NCBI RefSeq assembly: GCF_018613325.1
Contig: NZ_JAGGQJ010000003.1
Span: 124,001-188,000 of the forward strand
DNA from: Bacillus sp. ISL-34
GTDB taxonomy: Bacteria; Bacillota; Bacilli; Bacillales; DSM-1321
Length of the DNA: 64,000 nucleotides
Reading direction: 5' to 3'
Shown piece by piece: positions 1-10,497 of this stretch (position 1 is its first letter; each line of letters starts with the position of its first letter). The position numbers were made by a program, and so were the translations under genes. The notes under the pieces were generated by a model. It ran no database searches, was not told the origin of the DNA, and worked only from the letters and a program-made list of their open reading frames with translations.

Positions 1-330
1 ATCAAGAAGCGTATCCATCTTGTCTGATACATTCAAATCCCTTAACTTTTCATCTGAAAGAGGCAGCTCGAGTTTCTGACCATCCTTGGCAAGCTGGGCT
101 TTTGTGACCAAAACTTCCAAGCCTTTTTCAAGGGCTTGAACTTGAATCCATAAAGGTCCTTCAATCATGAATTCTTCTTCTTGATGCACTTCATCCATCA
201 TTTCCCAAAAAAGTTCCTCACTTCGCTCGCGGCTGTACCAAATTTCTTCGCGATCAAAGCCTCTTTCCTCAATATCTATATAGGAAATATAAAATTTTAC
301 TGTATCGTCATTAATGCGTTCGATTTCCAT
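1..330 (-). CDS. mecA: Adaptor protein MecA, N-terminal part (cut by window edge)
   Basis: Codes for the first 110 residues of MecA; the rest lies before the window. MecA is the adaptor that brings substrates such as ComK to the ClpC-ClpP protease. The start (MEIERINDDTVKF, followed by an acidic EEIWYSRERSEELFWEMMDE stretch) is the typical N-terminal substrate-binding domain of the family. The ATG at 328-330 follows a GGGAGAGGGG ribosome binding site. It sits downstream of spxA on the same strand, as in B. subtilis, where MecA and Spx both belong to Clp-linked regulation. The C-terminal ClpC-binding domain cannot be checked here. Confidence 0.93.
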   Translation of the reverse strand, partial: MEIERINDDTVKFYISYIDIEERGFDREEIWYSRERSEELFWEMMDEVHQEEEFMIEGPLWIQVQALEKGLEVLVTKAQLAKDGQKLELPLSDEKLRDLNVSDKMDTLLD

Positions 331-771
331 GATTCCCCTCTCCCTTCCTTTCTCATTTTGAAGGGATAATAACCCCCAAGCGAAAATTGCTCTTAAAAGC
401 TCTTTACCCGTAAGTGAATACTGTAAATCATGATAGCCATTAAAACAGACTATTTTACATCATTTTATGACAAAACCTTGAAGAAGGGAAATAAAAAACA
501 TTACATATCTAAAAAACAATTGTTTGCCTAATATTCCATTCATTCTATAAAAAAATTCATCCGCATGCAACTATCACAATGCTTTCTTCAATTTTAATCT
601 TACTGCCGTCAATGCCTTATTATATACACGGCATGATGGGCTGCATTCACATTTTTTCTTTAAATGATGACGGTTCAAGGGACCTGCTGTAAATCCGAAA
701 CGTCTGCTCCCGCCTATGAATACTCTTATGTTCCCCGTCATTAGTTAAAAAAACAGCGGAATATCGTTATG
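331..771. other. Non-coding interval between mecA and spxA
   Basis: About 440 bases with frequent stops in all frames and no gene that I can support. It must carry the mecA promoter, because the spxA terminator lies at its far end, but I could not pick a convincing -35/-10 pair. The yjbE gene found here in B. subtilis is absent. Confidence 0.5.
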
Positions 772-809
772 TATAAAGAAAAAGCCCTGCACATTTCCTG
801 GCAGAGCTT
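772..809 (-). terminator. spxA transcription terminator
   Basis: On the minus strand, AAGCTCTGC and GCAGGGCTT pair (one G-T wobble) around a 10-base loop and are followed by a T-rich tail. It lies 11 bases after the spxA stop codon. Confidence 0.8.
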
Positions 810-820
810 GAAAGACCTTA

Positions 821-1216
821 TTAGTTGACCATGCGTTGTGCTTCCCGTAACTGGAAGGTACGAACTTTACGTGGTAAAAAGCGTCTTATCTCATCTTCGT
901 TATAACCAACTTGAAGCCGTTTCTCGTCAAGGATAATCGGACGTCTCAACAGACCTGGATTTTCCTTGATCAATTTATATAATTCTTGAAGAGGCAGGCT
1001 CTCTAAATTTACGTTTAACTTTTGGAAAGTTTTTGACCGTGTTGAAATGATTTCATCGGTTCCATCTTCAGTCATTCGAAGAATTTCTTTAATCTCATCA
1101 ATCGTTAACGGTTCTGAAAAAATGTTTCTTTCTTTATATCCAATCTCATGTTCCTCTAACCATGCTTTTGCTTTCCTGCATGAAGTACAACTAGGTGATG
1201 TATATAATGTTACCAT
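821..1216 (-). CDS. spxA: Redox-sensing transcriptional regulator Spx
   Basis: A 131-residue ArsC-fold protein that binds the alpha subunit C-terminal domain of RNA polymerase and redirects transcription under disulfide stress. The CxxC redox switch is at residues 10-13 (CTSC), followed by the conserved [12 protein letters not shown] helix. The GLLRRPII stretch near residue 90 is the other conserved part of the fold. The ATG at 1214-1216 follows GGGAGTG. It is monocistronic by context, with its own terminator downstream. The neighbours mecA and yjbC match the B. subtilis yjbD/spx locus. Spx levels are normally set by ClpXP, and the protein ends in a typical hydrophobic-basic tail. Confidence 0.97.
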   Translation of the reverse strand: MVTLYTSPSCTSCRKAKAWLEEHEIGYKERNIFSEPLTIDEIKEILRMTEDGTDEIISTRSKTFQKLNVNLESLPLQELYKLIKENPGLLRRPIILDEKRLQVGYNEDEIRRFLPRKVRTFQLREAQRMVN

Positions 1217-1332
1217 GTTTACTCACACTCCCTAAATATAGAATCGGTGATCTATGAGGGGAAATCTACTATTAGTATTCATAAGTACCACTCTAATTTG
1301 AAATGATTTTAAATAAGTATTTCATTTTCTTT

Positions 1333-1338
1333 ATTATA
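1333..1338 (-). promoter_or_regulatory. Candidate -10 element upstream of spxA
   Basis: The minus strand reads TATAAT about 115 bases before the spxA start. The -35 region (TATTCA, 18 bases further up) is a poor match, so only the -10 is convincing. Confidence 0.35.
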
Positions 1339-1783
1339 CACTAAATTATTTAAAATGAATACCCTTTTTGATATTTGGAAAAATCCTTATAAACTTCTAG
1401 TTTAGCCTGTACTATAGCTTTTTCTGTTTTTTATGTAATACATTAAAACCGCTTTTTCTAATTGAAAATACCTACCTACCATTCTCAGTTAACTCTCAAT
1501 TCGGCCCTCATGATTTTTTAATTAACTCGTTACTTTTATTTACCCCCAATCTTTGTCAATAAACAAGGTCATGTTAATATATTTTCTTTAATAAAAAGCA
1601 AATTCCTCCTTTTACATTAAAAACCATTCTTTTAGCACATATTTTACCAAAAGTAAAAAAAGTAATTCGAAAGAATCAGCGATAAGTGAGTAATCTACCA
1701 TCCAAGAAGTTATAGATATTCATTTTCCTGCAAAAAATGCACAATAAGAAAAGAAAGTTTGCCTGCAGTCGAAAAAAACGATC
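1339..1783. other. AT-rich non-coding interval upstream of spxA
   Basis: Very AT-rich sequence without a supportable gene. An open frame at 1720-1902 on the minus strand has no ribosome binding site and runs into a degenerate repeat, so it is not called. Confidence 0.45.
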
Positions 1784-1870
1784 CAGTTGATTTCAGAAAT
1801 CCGCTCCCTTTCCGCCGACTGTCTTCCGAGCCTCATCAAAGCAAGCGCCTCCGGAGTATCGGCAAGCCAG
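1784..1870. repeat. Degenerate Bacillaceae-type intergenic repeat
   Basis: GC-richer than its surroundings. It carries scattered segments (GTTGATTTC, CCGCTCCC, TTTCCGCCGAC, GAGCCTC, GCAAGCGCCTCCGG) that resemble a dispersed intergenic repeat I recall from several Bacillaceae genomes. The match is partial and from memory; there is no second copy in the window. Confidence 0.35.
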
Positions 1871-2118
1871 GTTTTCGGCAGAAGTGTCGCAAATTTCTTC
1901 AATCTATTGAGGGTTTCATAGAACAGTAAATATCATAAAGGATAACCAAGTCTTCTAATAAAATCATGGTTCGGGCTGAAACCATTTCGAGCCTCCTTTT
2001 ATGGACAAATTTTAAGAAAAGATAGTTTGCCTCAATTTTCTTTAAAGAACGTTCCAGTTGTTTTCTGCTGGAGCACTTTTTTCAGCCCTTACTGTGCTTT
2101 TTCCGACATACGGAGCTG

Positions 2119-2370
2119 TTTTTTCAGCCGTCCACGCAGTTTTTCGTCCTGCACCGTACTTTTTTTCGACCGTTCGCGAATTTATTTGACCTGCGCCGCA
2201 CTTTTTTCGACCGTCCGCGAATTTATTCGACCTGCGCCGCACTTTTTCGACCGTCCGCGAATTTATTCGACCTGCGCCGCACCTTTTTCGACCGTCCGAA
2301 TTTATTCGACCTACTCCGCACTTTTTTCGATCGTCCGCGAATTTATTCGACCTGCACTGCACTTTTTTCG
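2119..2370. repeat. Tandem array of an approximately 41-bp GC-rich unit
   Basis: Five clear copies, plus one diverged copy at the left and a partial one at the right. Each has the form TTTTTTCGACCGTCCGCGAA, then TTTATTCGACC, then TGCGCCGCAC. Copy lengths run from about 39 to 43 bases and differ by small indels, so reading frame is not kept from copy to copy. Open frames run across it on both strands (2027-2392 plus, 2042-2374 minus), but they have no ribosome binding site and are products of the repeat. Confidence 0.85.
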
Positions 2371-2377
2371 ACAAACT

Positions 2378-2409
2378 AAAAAGGGCCGGTGAAACGACCG
2401 GCCCTTTTT
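2378..2409. terminator. Strong bidirectional terminator after yjbC
   Basis: AAAAAGGGCCGGT and ACCGGCCCTTTTT form a perfect 13-bp stem with a 6-base loop. The yjbC stop codon is 2 bases away, so its main role is to end yjbC on the minus strand. It also closes off the tandem repeat. Confidence 0.9.
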
Positions 2410-2410
2410 C

Positions 2411-2992
2411 TTAAATTTGCACTTCCTTAAAAATATCCGTTTCCTGACCTGCATTCAAGCTTAGTACATCCTCTACATCTTGATAAGTTTTCCCATAAAG
2501 GTCATCATCTTTGTAAGTATGGATTTCAGAATAAATCTCTTTCATGAAATCAAATACGTCTTCTTCTTCAACAGATGGATTTGCCGGCCAATATAAGATT
2601 TCCATAGGCGTATTCTCCTTGGTGGCAAGGGATTTTCTGCTGTAGGAAATCGAAGAGGCATGCTTGAATCCTTCCCTTTTATAAAATTTCAGCCTTTTAA
2701 ATGTATCGTCATCATTATCTTGTACTGGTTCCACTTCAAGCAAGATGGTTTTCTGCTTTTTTTGTAATTTTTGAATCAATTTCCTACCTAGTCCCTGCCC
2801 CCTTGAATTCTTTGATACAAAAAGGTAATCAACGAATATAAACTCTTCCCCTTCCACATACAATAAAACATGGTCGGGACCTTCATCCTTTTTATATATT
2901 TCCTGCTTATCTTCTAAAAGAACTTCTATATGTTCTTTGGACTTCATTTCTTCAATAGGGAAATACTGGTTCAGCTTATCATACCAATTCAT
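2411..2992 (-). CDS. yjbC: GNAT-family acetyltransferase YjbC
   Basis: 193 residues with a GNAT N-acetyltransferase fold. The acetyl-CoA loop is SRGQGLGRKLIQKL near residues 63-76 (RGQGLG being the R/Q-x-x-G-x-G/A motif), preceded by the FIFVDYLFVSK strand. The opening MNWYDKLNQYFPIEEMKS and the ILLEVEPV, FYKREGFKHA and SISYSRKSLAT segments are those of B. subtilis YjbC, which also sits next to spx. Its substrate is unknown; a role in stress survival has been reported for the B. subtilis gene. The ATG at 2990-2992 follows GAGGAGATTAAATT. Own terminator downstream. Confidence 0.9.
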   Translation of the reverse strand: MNWYDKLNQYFPIEEMKSKEHIEVLLEDKQEIYKKDEGPDHVLLYVEGEEFIFVDYLFVSKNSRGQGLGRKLIQKLQKKQKTILLEVEPVQDNDDDTFKRLKFYKREGFKHASSISYSRKSLATKENTPMEILYWPANPSVEEEDVFDFMKEIYSEIHTYKDDDLYGKTYQDVEDVLSLNAGQETDIFKEVQI

Positions 2993-3088
2993 AATTTAAT
3001 CTCCTCATTTGCTAGTTTATACTTTCCAGATTTTTTCTTATCCACTACAATGGAACTTGAATAGCTTGAAAATATTAGGAGGGTTTAG

Positions 3089-3277
3089 ATGATCAGTTAC
3101 TTTTTGGACTTTTTTTTAGTCGCTGCTTGCGTTATTGGCATTACAGCTGTGAATGGCGTTGTGACGAATGGCATCGGCGAAAAATGGTTTGGCGGGAAAC
3201 GTCACTCTCATATTTTCGATCAATCGAAACGAATTCAGTCAGGGTGGAGTAAAGTTGGCGGGAATAAAAAGCGGTAA
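3089..3277 (+). CDS. Small single-pass membrane protein of unknown function
   Basis: 62 residues. Residues 3-26 form one hydrophobic membrane segment; the rest is basic and polar (KRHSHIFDQSKR, ending GGNKKR). The start is well supported by TTAGGAGGG seven bases before the ATG, and a strong hairpin terminator follows the stop, so this small gene is very likely real. I do not recognise a family. It lies where B. subtilis carries yjbB and the opp operon, but it resembles neither. Confidence 0.7.
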   Translation: MISYFLDFFLVAACVIGITAVNGVVTNGIGEKWFGGKRHSHIFDQSKRIQSGWSKVGGNKKR

Positions 3278-3291
3278 TTCAGAGATAAATT

Positions 3292-3328
3292 GGATGACCG
3301 GAAGAATCTTCCAAGGTCATCCTTTTTT
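3292..3328 (+). terminator. Terminator after the small membrane protein gene
   Basis: GGATGACC and GGTCATCC pair, with an inner GGAAGA/TCTTCC pair, followed by seven T on the plus strand. It lies back to back with the end of the next minus-strand gene, which it may also serve. Confidence 0.85.
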
Positions 3329-4507
3329 TCATGGGGTATAGTCTACTCCCTTTGTATATCGATTTGCTGCATTCCATAATAAGTATTCATCAATACCATT
3401 ATCATTCAATGCTTTTATTTGGGCTTCCACTTCCTCCTTACCATACCTTTGGTAATTCCCCTCTCCTAAATATGAGGCAGTAAAATCTTGTAGCCAAGGT
3501 CTTGAGGTAGGTGGTGTTTTTAGTTCCTTCAGCTTCCCGTTCTCCAATTTCGCATATTCCTTAACGAGATTATAAGGCTCCAAATCAGGCTTATCGATGC
3601 CAAAATATGATGTCCAGTGACTCGGATAAATCATCGAGGAAATTACATCGACATTCTCAGAGATTTTTGTGAAGTTTTGCCCAATTCCCGGAGCTTCAGG
3701 CAATGTAGCTGCATATCCAAAAATATCCACTGACACTTCCACATCATATGGCTCCAGTTGTTTCCTCGCATAACTTACGAAATCTGTCACTGCCTGAACC
3801 CTTTTGGCTGTATGACTCACTTTCGCTTCATCATATTCACCGACATCATATTTCAAATCATCTTCTTTATTTTCGAATCCTTCGGGAAAACGGACATAGT
3901 CAAATTGAATTTCTTTAAAACCCATTTTTGCAGCTTCAATGGCAATACCGACATTATAATCCCATACCTCTTTTAAGAATGGGTTAACGAAGGCTTCCCC
4001 CCGGCCATTCTTCCATACCTTTTCGCCATCTAAAAAGGATAATTCAGGCTTCTCTTTGGCCAAAAGGGAGTCTTTAAAGACGACCACCCTTGCAATCGGA
4101 TAAATCTGCTTATCCTCAAATTTCTTCAGCATTGCCCTTGGATTTTTTATATAGTCTTTACCAATGCCAGCATATGGGGAATCGGGATCTTCGGTTTTAA
4201 ACGTAACGTTCCCCCTGTCATCCTTAATGTCAATGACCATCGCATTCAAATCGGTTTCATCTACATATTTAATAAGTTCATTCAATTTAGTCCCACCCGC
4301 TGCAGGCCCTGTCACATATATTCCGCGCACAGCATCCGGATAGTCGAATTTCAACCCCGAATCAAAAACAAATCGCGGTACGCTCACAGGCAGTTCTTTA
4401 TTTTCTAATGCTACCTGCCTGGTTTCGTTCATGCCTTGCGCATGAACTGGCTGTTGAATCAGGAATATGCACATGCCTGTCATCAACCATTTACACATTG
4501 GTTTCAT
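3329..4507 (-). CDS. Secreted putative glycoside hydrolase (DUF4015 type)
   Basis: 392 residues from the ATG at 4505-4507, chosen because GAGGTGGAG lies five bases before it; an upstream ATG at 4528 lacks a site. The N-terminus has a signal peptide (MCKWLMTGMCIFLIQQ, likely cut after VHAQ). The body matches the putative glycosyl hydrolase family DUF4015 (COG1306), a TIM-barrel group related to GH13-like enzymes: AVRGIYVTG, NAMVIDIKDDRG, IARVVVFKD, EIQFDYVRFPEG, VSVDIFGYA and the SSMIYPSHW strand ends are its hallmarks. D and E at barrel ends (for example in QFDYVRFPE) are the likely catalytic residues. Substrate unknown; probably cell-wall or extracellular polysaccharide. Confidence 0.82.
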   Translation of the reverse strand: MKPMCKWLMTGMCIFLIQQPVHAQGMNETRQVALENKELPVSVPRFVFDSGLKFDYPDAVRGIYVTGPAAGGTKLNELIKYVDETDLNAMVIDIKDDRGNVTFKTEDPDSPYAGIGKDYIKNPRAMLKKFEDKQIYPIARVVVFKDSLLAKEKPELSFLDGEKVWKNGRGEAFVNPFLKEVWDYNVGIAIEAAKMGFKEIQFDYVRFPEGFENKEDDLKYDVGEYDEAKVSHTAKRVQAVTDFVSYARKQLEPYDVEVSVDIFGYAATLPEAPGIGQNFTKISENVDVISSMIYPSHWTSYFGIDKPDLEPYNLVKEYAKLENGKLKELKTPPTSRPWLQDFTASYLGEGNYQRYGKEEVEAQIKALNDNGIDEYLLWNAANRYTKGVDYTP

Positions 4508-6000
<1,493 letters not shown>

Positions 6001-6002
<2 letters not shown>

Positions 6003-6036
6003 AAAAAAGACGATCCTCAACGGATCGTCTTTTTTT
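6001..6036. terminator. Bidirectional terminator between trpS and yjbA
   Basis: AGACGATCC and GGATCGTCT form a perfect 9-bp stem around TCAAC, flanked by A and T runs, so it can end both converging genes. Confidence 0.92.
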
Positions 6037-6791
6037 CATAATATTGATGGGCTATCGCCAGCCTCCACTTGCCAGAGCTTTTCAAAAAATGGCTGCCCCT
6101 TCACAAGGTTTTCACAAAGCTGAAGGTGCTTCTCTGACCAGCCTTCCTTCATTTCTTCATATAATTCGAGCCAAGCTATCTGAAAATCCATTTCCTGAAT
6201 GCTTTCATATTTCTCAGGAGCCCATTCTGTATACCAATAGCGGATTTCAGCAGTATTTTTCGCCGTGAATAATTGGTCCATGGCCATGAATAGCAATTGC
6301 TTAAGCTGTCTTTCTTTTCTTGTCAAACCGTTCATGAATAAGGGAGACGGCGACAAAATATGATATTCTTTCTCAGATGTAGGTTTTTCAGTAAAGGTGT
6401 AATCCATCTCATCATGGTTTTCTATCATGTCATAAACAATTTGTTCCTGCCGGGGAATTATTCTGCTTTTCCTAATCGGAATATGATAACCGATTGTATC
6501 AACAGCCAAAATCCCATTTCCATCAGTCACGATAAAACAATAGTCGAGCTGAATTCGTTCATGATTTTTCCTTGCATATGCTTTTTGATACACATCATTC
6601 AGCAGTGGCTTAGGTAATTCTGACAAGTCGTTTTCTATGTAGTGGAACAATGTTGATGAAACTTTCAACAAAGGAACTTGATCTAGTAGTTCGATCCCGT
6701 CATCCTTCCTCCATTCATGAAAATGACAAATATTATAGCCGTTTTCTTCTCCTTCAAACCAGTTAACCCATACATCATGAAGATATAGCAT
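6036..6791 (-). CDS. yjbA: UPF0736 family protein YjbA
   Basis: 251 residues. The sequence closely follows B. subtilis YjbA ([84 protein letters not shown]). No known catalytic motif, signal peptide or membrane segment; a cytosolic protein of unknown function. Two ATG codons are adjacent (6794 and 6791). I prefer the second because the GAGGG site then lies seven bases away and the B. subtilis protein starts there. The gene converges on trpS. Confidence 0.92.
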   Translation of the reverse strand: MLYLHDVWVNWFEGEENGYNICHFHEWRKDDGIELLDQVPLLKVSSTLFHYIENDLSELPKPLLNDVYQKAYARKNHERIQLDYCFIVTDGNGILAVDTIGYHIPIRKSRIIPRQEQIVYDMIENHDEMDYTFTEKPTSEKEYHILSPSPLFMNGLTRKERQLKQLLFMAMDQLFTAKNTAEIRYWYTEWAPEKYESIQEMDFQIAWLELYEEMKEGWSEKHLQLCENLVKGQPFFEKLWQVEAGDSPSIL

Positions 6792-6899
6792 CATTCATCC
6801 CTCACTTAAACAAATTTCTGTTTGTCAATCAGTATAGGCAGGAACCATACAATTTATTCCTATTCTAGAAAACAGATTAAGAAAAAAAGAACGTATATA

Positions 6900-7670
6900 T
6901 TAACTCTTTTTTGATAGGAATTCTTCAGATTGAATAATGAACGATTTTTTCACAGAGAGTTTTTCAGAATTTTTCACCAGGTAATAGCCACTACAGTATC
7001 CCAGCATATATGGATATCCTTTTGACCCAAGCAGAAGTACATCATGAAGGGGATCTGTACGTTTTATCGTGTGCTTTTCCTCTAAATGCTTGCTCCAAAA
7101 TTCCCGTAGTTTATCTTCCTGATATAACTTAGTCCATTTTGCTAAAAATTTTGTTCCTAAATATTTTCCGACCGTTCTTTCCGCCAGTCCTTCCATGACC
7201 ATCGTATCCAGGAGAGTGAATTCTTTTTGGTCCTTCTCCAAATGATGCAGACGGCAAACATGATGATATTCATGAATCAACAGGGCCTCCATTTCCTTTT
7301 CGGCTATCCCCTTACCGTAAAAAAGGAATAGTTTATCTTTAAATGCCAATCCTGACTTCGTTTCAATTTTTTTATTCCATATCCCTGAAGACATGAGCGG
7401 AAAAATATATATGGGAACATCAGGCCCTCCCCATAGCTTCTTATAAGCTGTAAACAAGCTTTGTGTTTTTTCCCAGACATTATTTTCGTTTAAGTCTTCC
7501 CATGTGATTTTTGTTTTTTGATTCGGCGAATACATGCCATGCCTCAATAAATGATGATAAATCATGTCCGCATCAAGGGTATTGTTGAATGTACTTTTAA
7601 GTCTTTCCATCATCTGGACCGGGCGGTTGAAATCCTTCTTCATCCATTCATTGGTTGAAATGACTCCCAT
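6900..7670 (-). CDS. yjaZ: DUF2268 zinc-metalloprotease-like protein YjaZ
   Basis: 256 residues, starting at the ATG 7668-7670 with GGAGGT about nine bases upstream; the frame is open further up but has no better start. It carries an HExxH zinc-binding motif (LLIHEYHHVCRLHH, near residue 135) followed by MVMEGLAERTVG, which fits the downstream glutamate of gluzincin-like DUF2268 proteins. That makes it a predicted metallopeptidase; activity is not shown for the family as far as I know. No signal peptide, so cytosolic. It lies just downstream of fabF on the same strand, as in B. subtilis, but a terminator separates them. Confidence 0.85.
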   Translation of the reverse strand: MGVISTNEWMKKDFNRPVQMMERLKSTFNNTLDADMIYHHLLRHGMYSPNQKTKITWEDLNENNVWEKTQSLFTAYKKLWGGPDVPIYIFPLMSSGIWNKKIETKSGLAFKDKLFLFYGKGIAEKEMEALLIHEYHHVCRLHHLEKDQKEFTLLDTMVMEGLAERTVGKYLGTKFLAKWTKLYQEDKLREFWSKHLEEKHTIKRTDPLHDVLLLGSKGYPYMLGYCSGYYLVKNSEKLSVKKSFIIQSEEFLSKKS

Positions 7671-7767
7671 TTCCCATACACCTCCGCTTCTATTGACTAT
7701 CGTATGATTTAAAGAAGGCGGTTGACACATTTTATATCCCTTCCATTTGCAATTTTCCCTTCAACTT

Positions 7768-7799
7768 AAAAAGAGCAGATCCCTAAAGATCTGCTCTTC
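7768..7799 (-). terminator. fabHF operon terminator
   Basis: On the minus strand, AAGAGCAGATC and GATCTGCTCTT form a perfect 11-bp stem around TTTAGG, ending in TTT. It follows the fabF stop codon by about ten bases. Confidence 0.9.
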
Positions 7800-7807
7800 G
7801 TTCAAAC

Positions 7808-9046
7808 TTATTGATATTTCTTGAAAAGAATAGTTGCGTTATGTCCACCGAATCCAAGTGAATTACTGATGGCTGCTTTTATTTCGCCCTTCCTTGCCTG
7901 ATTCGGGACATAGTCCAAATCACACTCAGGGTCTGGTGTTTCAATATTGATGGTTGGAGGCAAAATGCTGTCCCTGATTGCCTGAATCGTGAAAATCGCT
8001 TCCACACCGCCAGCTGCCCCTAACATATGGCCTGTCATCGATTTAGTGGAACTTATTGCAAGTTTATTAGCATGGTCGCCAAAGACTTCTTTGACTGCCA
8101 TCGTTTCGTATTTGTCATTGTAAGGCGTACTCGTTCCGTGGGCATTCACATATTGGATGTCTTCCGGATTCAAACCTGCATCCTCGATTGCAATTTTCAT
8201 CGCTCTTGCCCCGCCTTCTCCACCTGGTGCCGGAGCGGTAATATGGAAGGCATCTCCAGTTGAGCCATAACCAGCGATTTCAGCATAAATCTTGGCTCCT
8301 CTATTCAATGCATGTTCAAGATCTTCCAGAACGATGATTCCAGCTCCTTCGCCAATTACGAAACCATCACGATTAAGATCAAAAGGACGGCTAGCCGTTT
8401 GCGGATCAGGGTTGGTCGATAAAGCCGTATTTGCACAGAAGCCTGCAACCGACATTTTTGTGATTGGCGCTTCGGCCCCGCCTGTGATCATCACATCGGC
8501 ATCGCCCCGTTGAATGGCTTTAAACGCATCACCAATTGAATTAGTTCCTGTTGCACAGGCTGTTACCGTACATGAATTGATTCCTTTTGCACCCAGTAAG
8601 ATAGAAACCTGGCCAGCTGCCATGTCCGGAATCATCATTGGTACGAAAAATGGGCTCACCCGTTTATACCCTCTGTTTAAAAAGTTTTCATGCTGTGTCT
8701 CAAGTGTCTCCAGCCCGCCGATACCCGAACCGATCCAGACCCCGACACGTGCAGCATTTTCATCGGTTATTTCCAGCTTGCTATCATTATATGCCATAAC
8801 GGAAGCTGCAATTGCATAATGGGTAAAACGGTCCATTTTGCGTGCTTCTTTACGATTTATATATGTTTCTATATCAAAATCCTTGATTTCAGCAGCCACT
8901 TTAACGGGATATTCTTCAGCATTCAAACGAGTTAAAGGCCCTATCCCCGATTTCCCCTCAATAATATTCTTCCATCCAGTTTCTGCATCATTACCAACTG
9001 GAGAGATTGCTCCAATACCTGTTACAACTACACGACGATTAGTCAT
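7808..9046 (-). CDS. fabF: Beta-ketoacyl-ACP synthase II
   Basis: 412-residue elongating condensing enzyme of fatty acid synthesis; it joins malonyl-ACP to acyl-ACP with loss of CO2. The Cys-His-His triad is complete: Cys164 in [13 protein letters not shown], His303 in VNAHGTSTP, His340 in [26 protein letters not shown] closes the C-terminus. Lies 51 bases after fabH in the same orientation, forming the fabH-fabF operon known from B. subtilis, and should share the FapR-type control upstream of fabH. Normal length. Confidence 0.97.
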   Translation of the reverse strand: MTNRRVVVTGIGAISPVGNDAETGWKNIIEGKSGIGPLTRLNAEEYPVKVAAEIKDFDIETYINRKEARKMDRFTHYAIAASVMAYNDSKLEITDENAARVGVWIGSGIGGLETLETQHENFLNRGYKRVSPFFVPMMIPDMAAGQVSILLGAKGINSCTVTACATGTNSIGDAFKAIQRGDADVMITGGAEAPITKMSVAGFCANTALSTNPDPQTASRPFDLNRDGFVIGEGAGIIVLEDLEHALNRGAKIYAEIAGYGSTGDAFHITAPAPGGEGGARAMKIAIEDAGLNPEDIQYVNAHGTSTPYNDKYETMAVKEVFGDHANKLAISSTKSMTGHMLGAAGGVEAIFTIQAIRDSILPPTINIETPDPECDLDYVPNQARKGEIKAAISNSLGFGGHNATILFKKYQ

Positions 9047-9097
9047 TTAATAATGGCTCCTTCCTATTTTTAAAACTCTTACGTTTTACTTCTTCTT

Positions 9098-10033
9098 TTA
9101 TTTACCCCACCTAAGAGCGATCGCTCCCCATGTAAGGCCACCACCAAAACCGACCATGACGATCAAGTCATTGTCCTTGATTCTTCCTGCTTCCATTTCT
9201 TCCACAAGAGCCATTGGAATGGATGCTGAAGAAGTATTTCCATATTTATGAACCGTTTTTGTCATTTTTTCAAGCGGGAGACCCAAGCGTTCCCTTGAGG
9301 CTTCCATAATGCGTATGTTTGCTTGATGCGGGACAAGCAGATCCACATCTTCCTTTGTTAAACCAGCTTTGTCCAATACACCTAGGCTGGATTCCCCCAT
9401 CTGACGGACAGCAAATTTAAATACTTCACGTCCATTCATATGAATGAAATCTCCTTCCTGTAATAAGTGCTTCCCGCCAGTTCCATCTGCGCCTAATTCA
9501 AAGGAAAGGACCCCTTTGCCTTCAGATACAGGTCCAAGTACAGCTGCACCAGCTCCGTCACCAAAAAGGACAGCAGTATTGCGGTCTTCCCAATTGGTTA
9601 CTTTCGAAAGTTTTTCAACACCGACGATCAACACATGCTTATATGCACCTGTCTTAATAAATTGCTGTGCCGTGATCATTGCATACATAAAACCGGCACA
9701 TGCAGCACTTACATCCATTGCTGCTGCCTTCATCGCGCCCAATTTCTCTTGAATCATGCAAGCGACAGAAGGAAACGGCTGATCAGGTGTAACAGTGGCT
9801 ACAAGAATTAAATCTATCTCCTCAGCAGAAATTTCCGCATTTTTCAATGCAGCCTTTGCGGCCTCATAAGCCATATCTGATGTATCAATATCATCTTTGG
9901 CAATTCTTCTTTCCTCAATACCCGTCCTAGTCCGGATCCACTCGTCAGAAGTGTCCATAATTTTTTCTAAATCCGCATTTGTAACGATTTTGTCGGGTAA
10001 GTAGCGGCCAAGCCCTAGTATTCCAGCATTCAT
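9098..10033 (-). CDS. fabH: Beta-ketoacyl-ACP synthase III
   Basis: 311-residue initiating condensing enzyme; it condenses an acyl-CoA primer (branched in bacilli) with malonyl-ACP. The active site is visible: Cys112 (DVSAACAGF), His236 ([10 protein letters not shown]) and Asn266 ([10 protein letters not shown]). Corresponds to B. subtilis fabHA by position (beside yjzB and comZ). The ATG at 10031-10033 is preceded by AAGGGGATGGCAAG. A FapR-type operator and a TATAAT box lie within 60 bases upstream, pointing to malonyl-CoA-responsive repression. Confidence 0.97.
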   Translation of the reverse strand: MNAGILGLGRYLPDKIVTNADLEKIMDTSDEWIRTRTGIEERRIAKDDIDTSDMAYEAAKAALKNAEISAEEIDLILVATVTPDQPFPSVACMIQEKLGAMKAAAMDVSAACAGFMYAMITAQQFIKTGAYKHVLIVGVEKLSKVTNWEDRNTAVLFGDGAGAAVLGPVSEGKGVLSFELGADGTGGKHLLQEGDFIHMNGREVFKFAVRQMGESSLGVLDKAGLTKEDVDLLVPHQANIRIMEASRERLGLPLEKMTKTVHKYGNTSSASIPMALVEEMEAGRIKDNDLIVMVGFGGGLTWGAIALRWGK

Positions 10034-10076
10034 CTTGCCATCCCCTTATATTTTAATGAGTTATTATAATCATCTA

Positions 10077-10093
10077 TTATTACCTGGTACTAA
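10077..10093 (-). promoter_or_regulatory. Candidate FapR operator upstream of fabH
   Basis: The minus strand reads TTAGTACCAGGTAATAA, which agrees at about 15 of 17 positions with the FapR consensus TTAGTACCTRNTACTAA as I remember it. A TATAAT box follows at plus-strand 10053-10060, so the site overlaps the -35 region of the fabHF promoter. FapR represses lipid genes until malonyl-CoA binds it. Confidence 0.75.
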
Positions 10094-10233
10094 TTTTATA
10101 TAAAAAAAGACTTCCTTGCAAGAGTTAACAGTTTGAAAGCTAAGAAATCTCTTTCGGAAGTCGGACAAGCGCCCATGCCAGGGGAAATTGGGGACATACA
10201 TTATTAATAAAAGGAGAATAGGAGGAATTCATT

Positions 10234-10455
10234 GTGGACATCTTCAATCGCAACAGGGAGAGAAACCCTGATGATCATTTTTCGAATTTGATGTTTGGCA
10301 GGAAAACTGAACCGGAGCAAGAGGAAGCGAAGGTTGATTACATGCAATTGATGGCGAGCGTTGAAACATTGATGGGCTTATACAGCCAATACAAACCGAC
10401 CATTGATAAAATCAATCTGAGCCCATTGATCGCCAAGTTCTTGAAAAAAGAATAA
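10234..10455 (+). CDS. Small protein in the yjzB position
   Basis: 73 residues starting at a GTG preceded by AGGAGGAATTCATT; an earlier GGAG is also close. It is polar and acidic with no membrane segment: a charged N-terminus (FNRNRERNPDDHF) and a helical second half (YMQLMASVETLMGLYSQYKPTIDKI). It lies between comZ and fabH, the place of yjzB in B. subtilis, but I cannot confirm sequence identity and leave the symbol empty. Function unknown. Confidence 0.7.
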   Translation: MDIFNRNRERNPDDHFSNLMFGRKTEPEQEEAKVDYMQLMASVETLMGLYSQYKPTIDKINLSPLIAKFLKKE

Positions 10456-10462
10456 CAAAATT

Positions 10463-10492
10463 CAAGGCTGCCCTTTTACCGGACAGCCTGCC
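10463..10492. terminator. Hairpin between the yjzB-like gene and comZ
   Basis: AGGCTGCCC and GGACAGCCT pair with one mismatch around TTTTACC. It lies between two converging genes and has a short T/A tail on each side. Confidence 0.6.
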
Positions 10493-10497
10493 TTTAA

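Noticed and set aside
1720-1902. 60-codon frame on the minus strand near spx
   Set aside because: No ribosome binding site; it runs through a degenerate intergenic repeat.
2027-2392. Open frames of 121 and 110 codons across the tandem repeat
   Set aside because: Both strands are open because of the repeat composition; no ribosome binding site, repeat indels change frame, and the product is Cys/Phe/Arg-rich low complexity.
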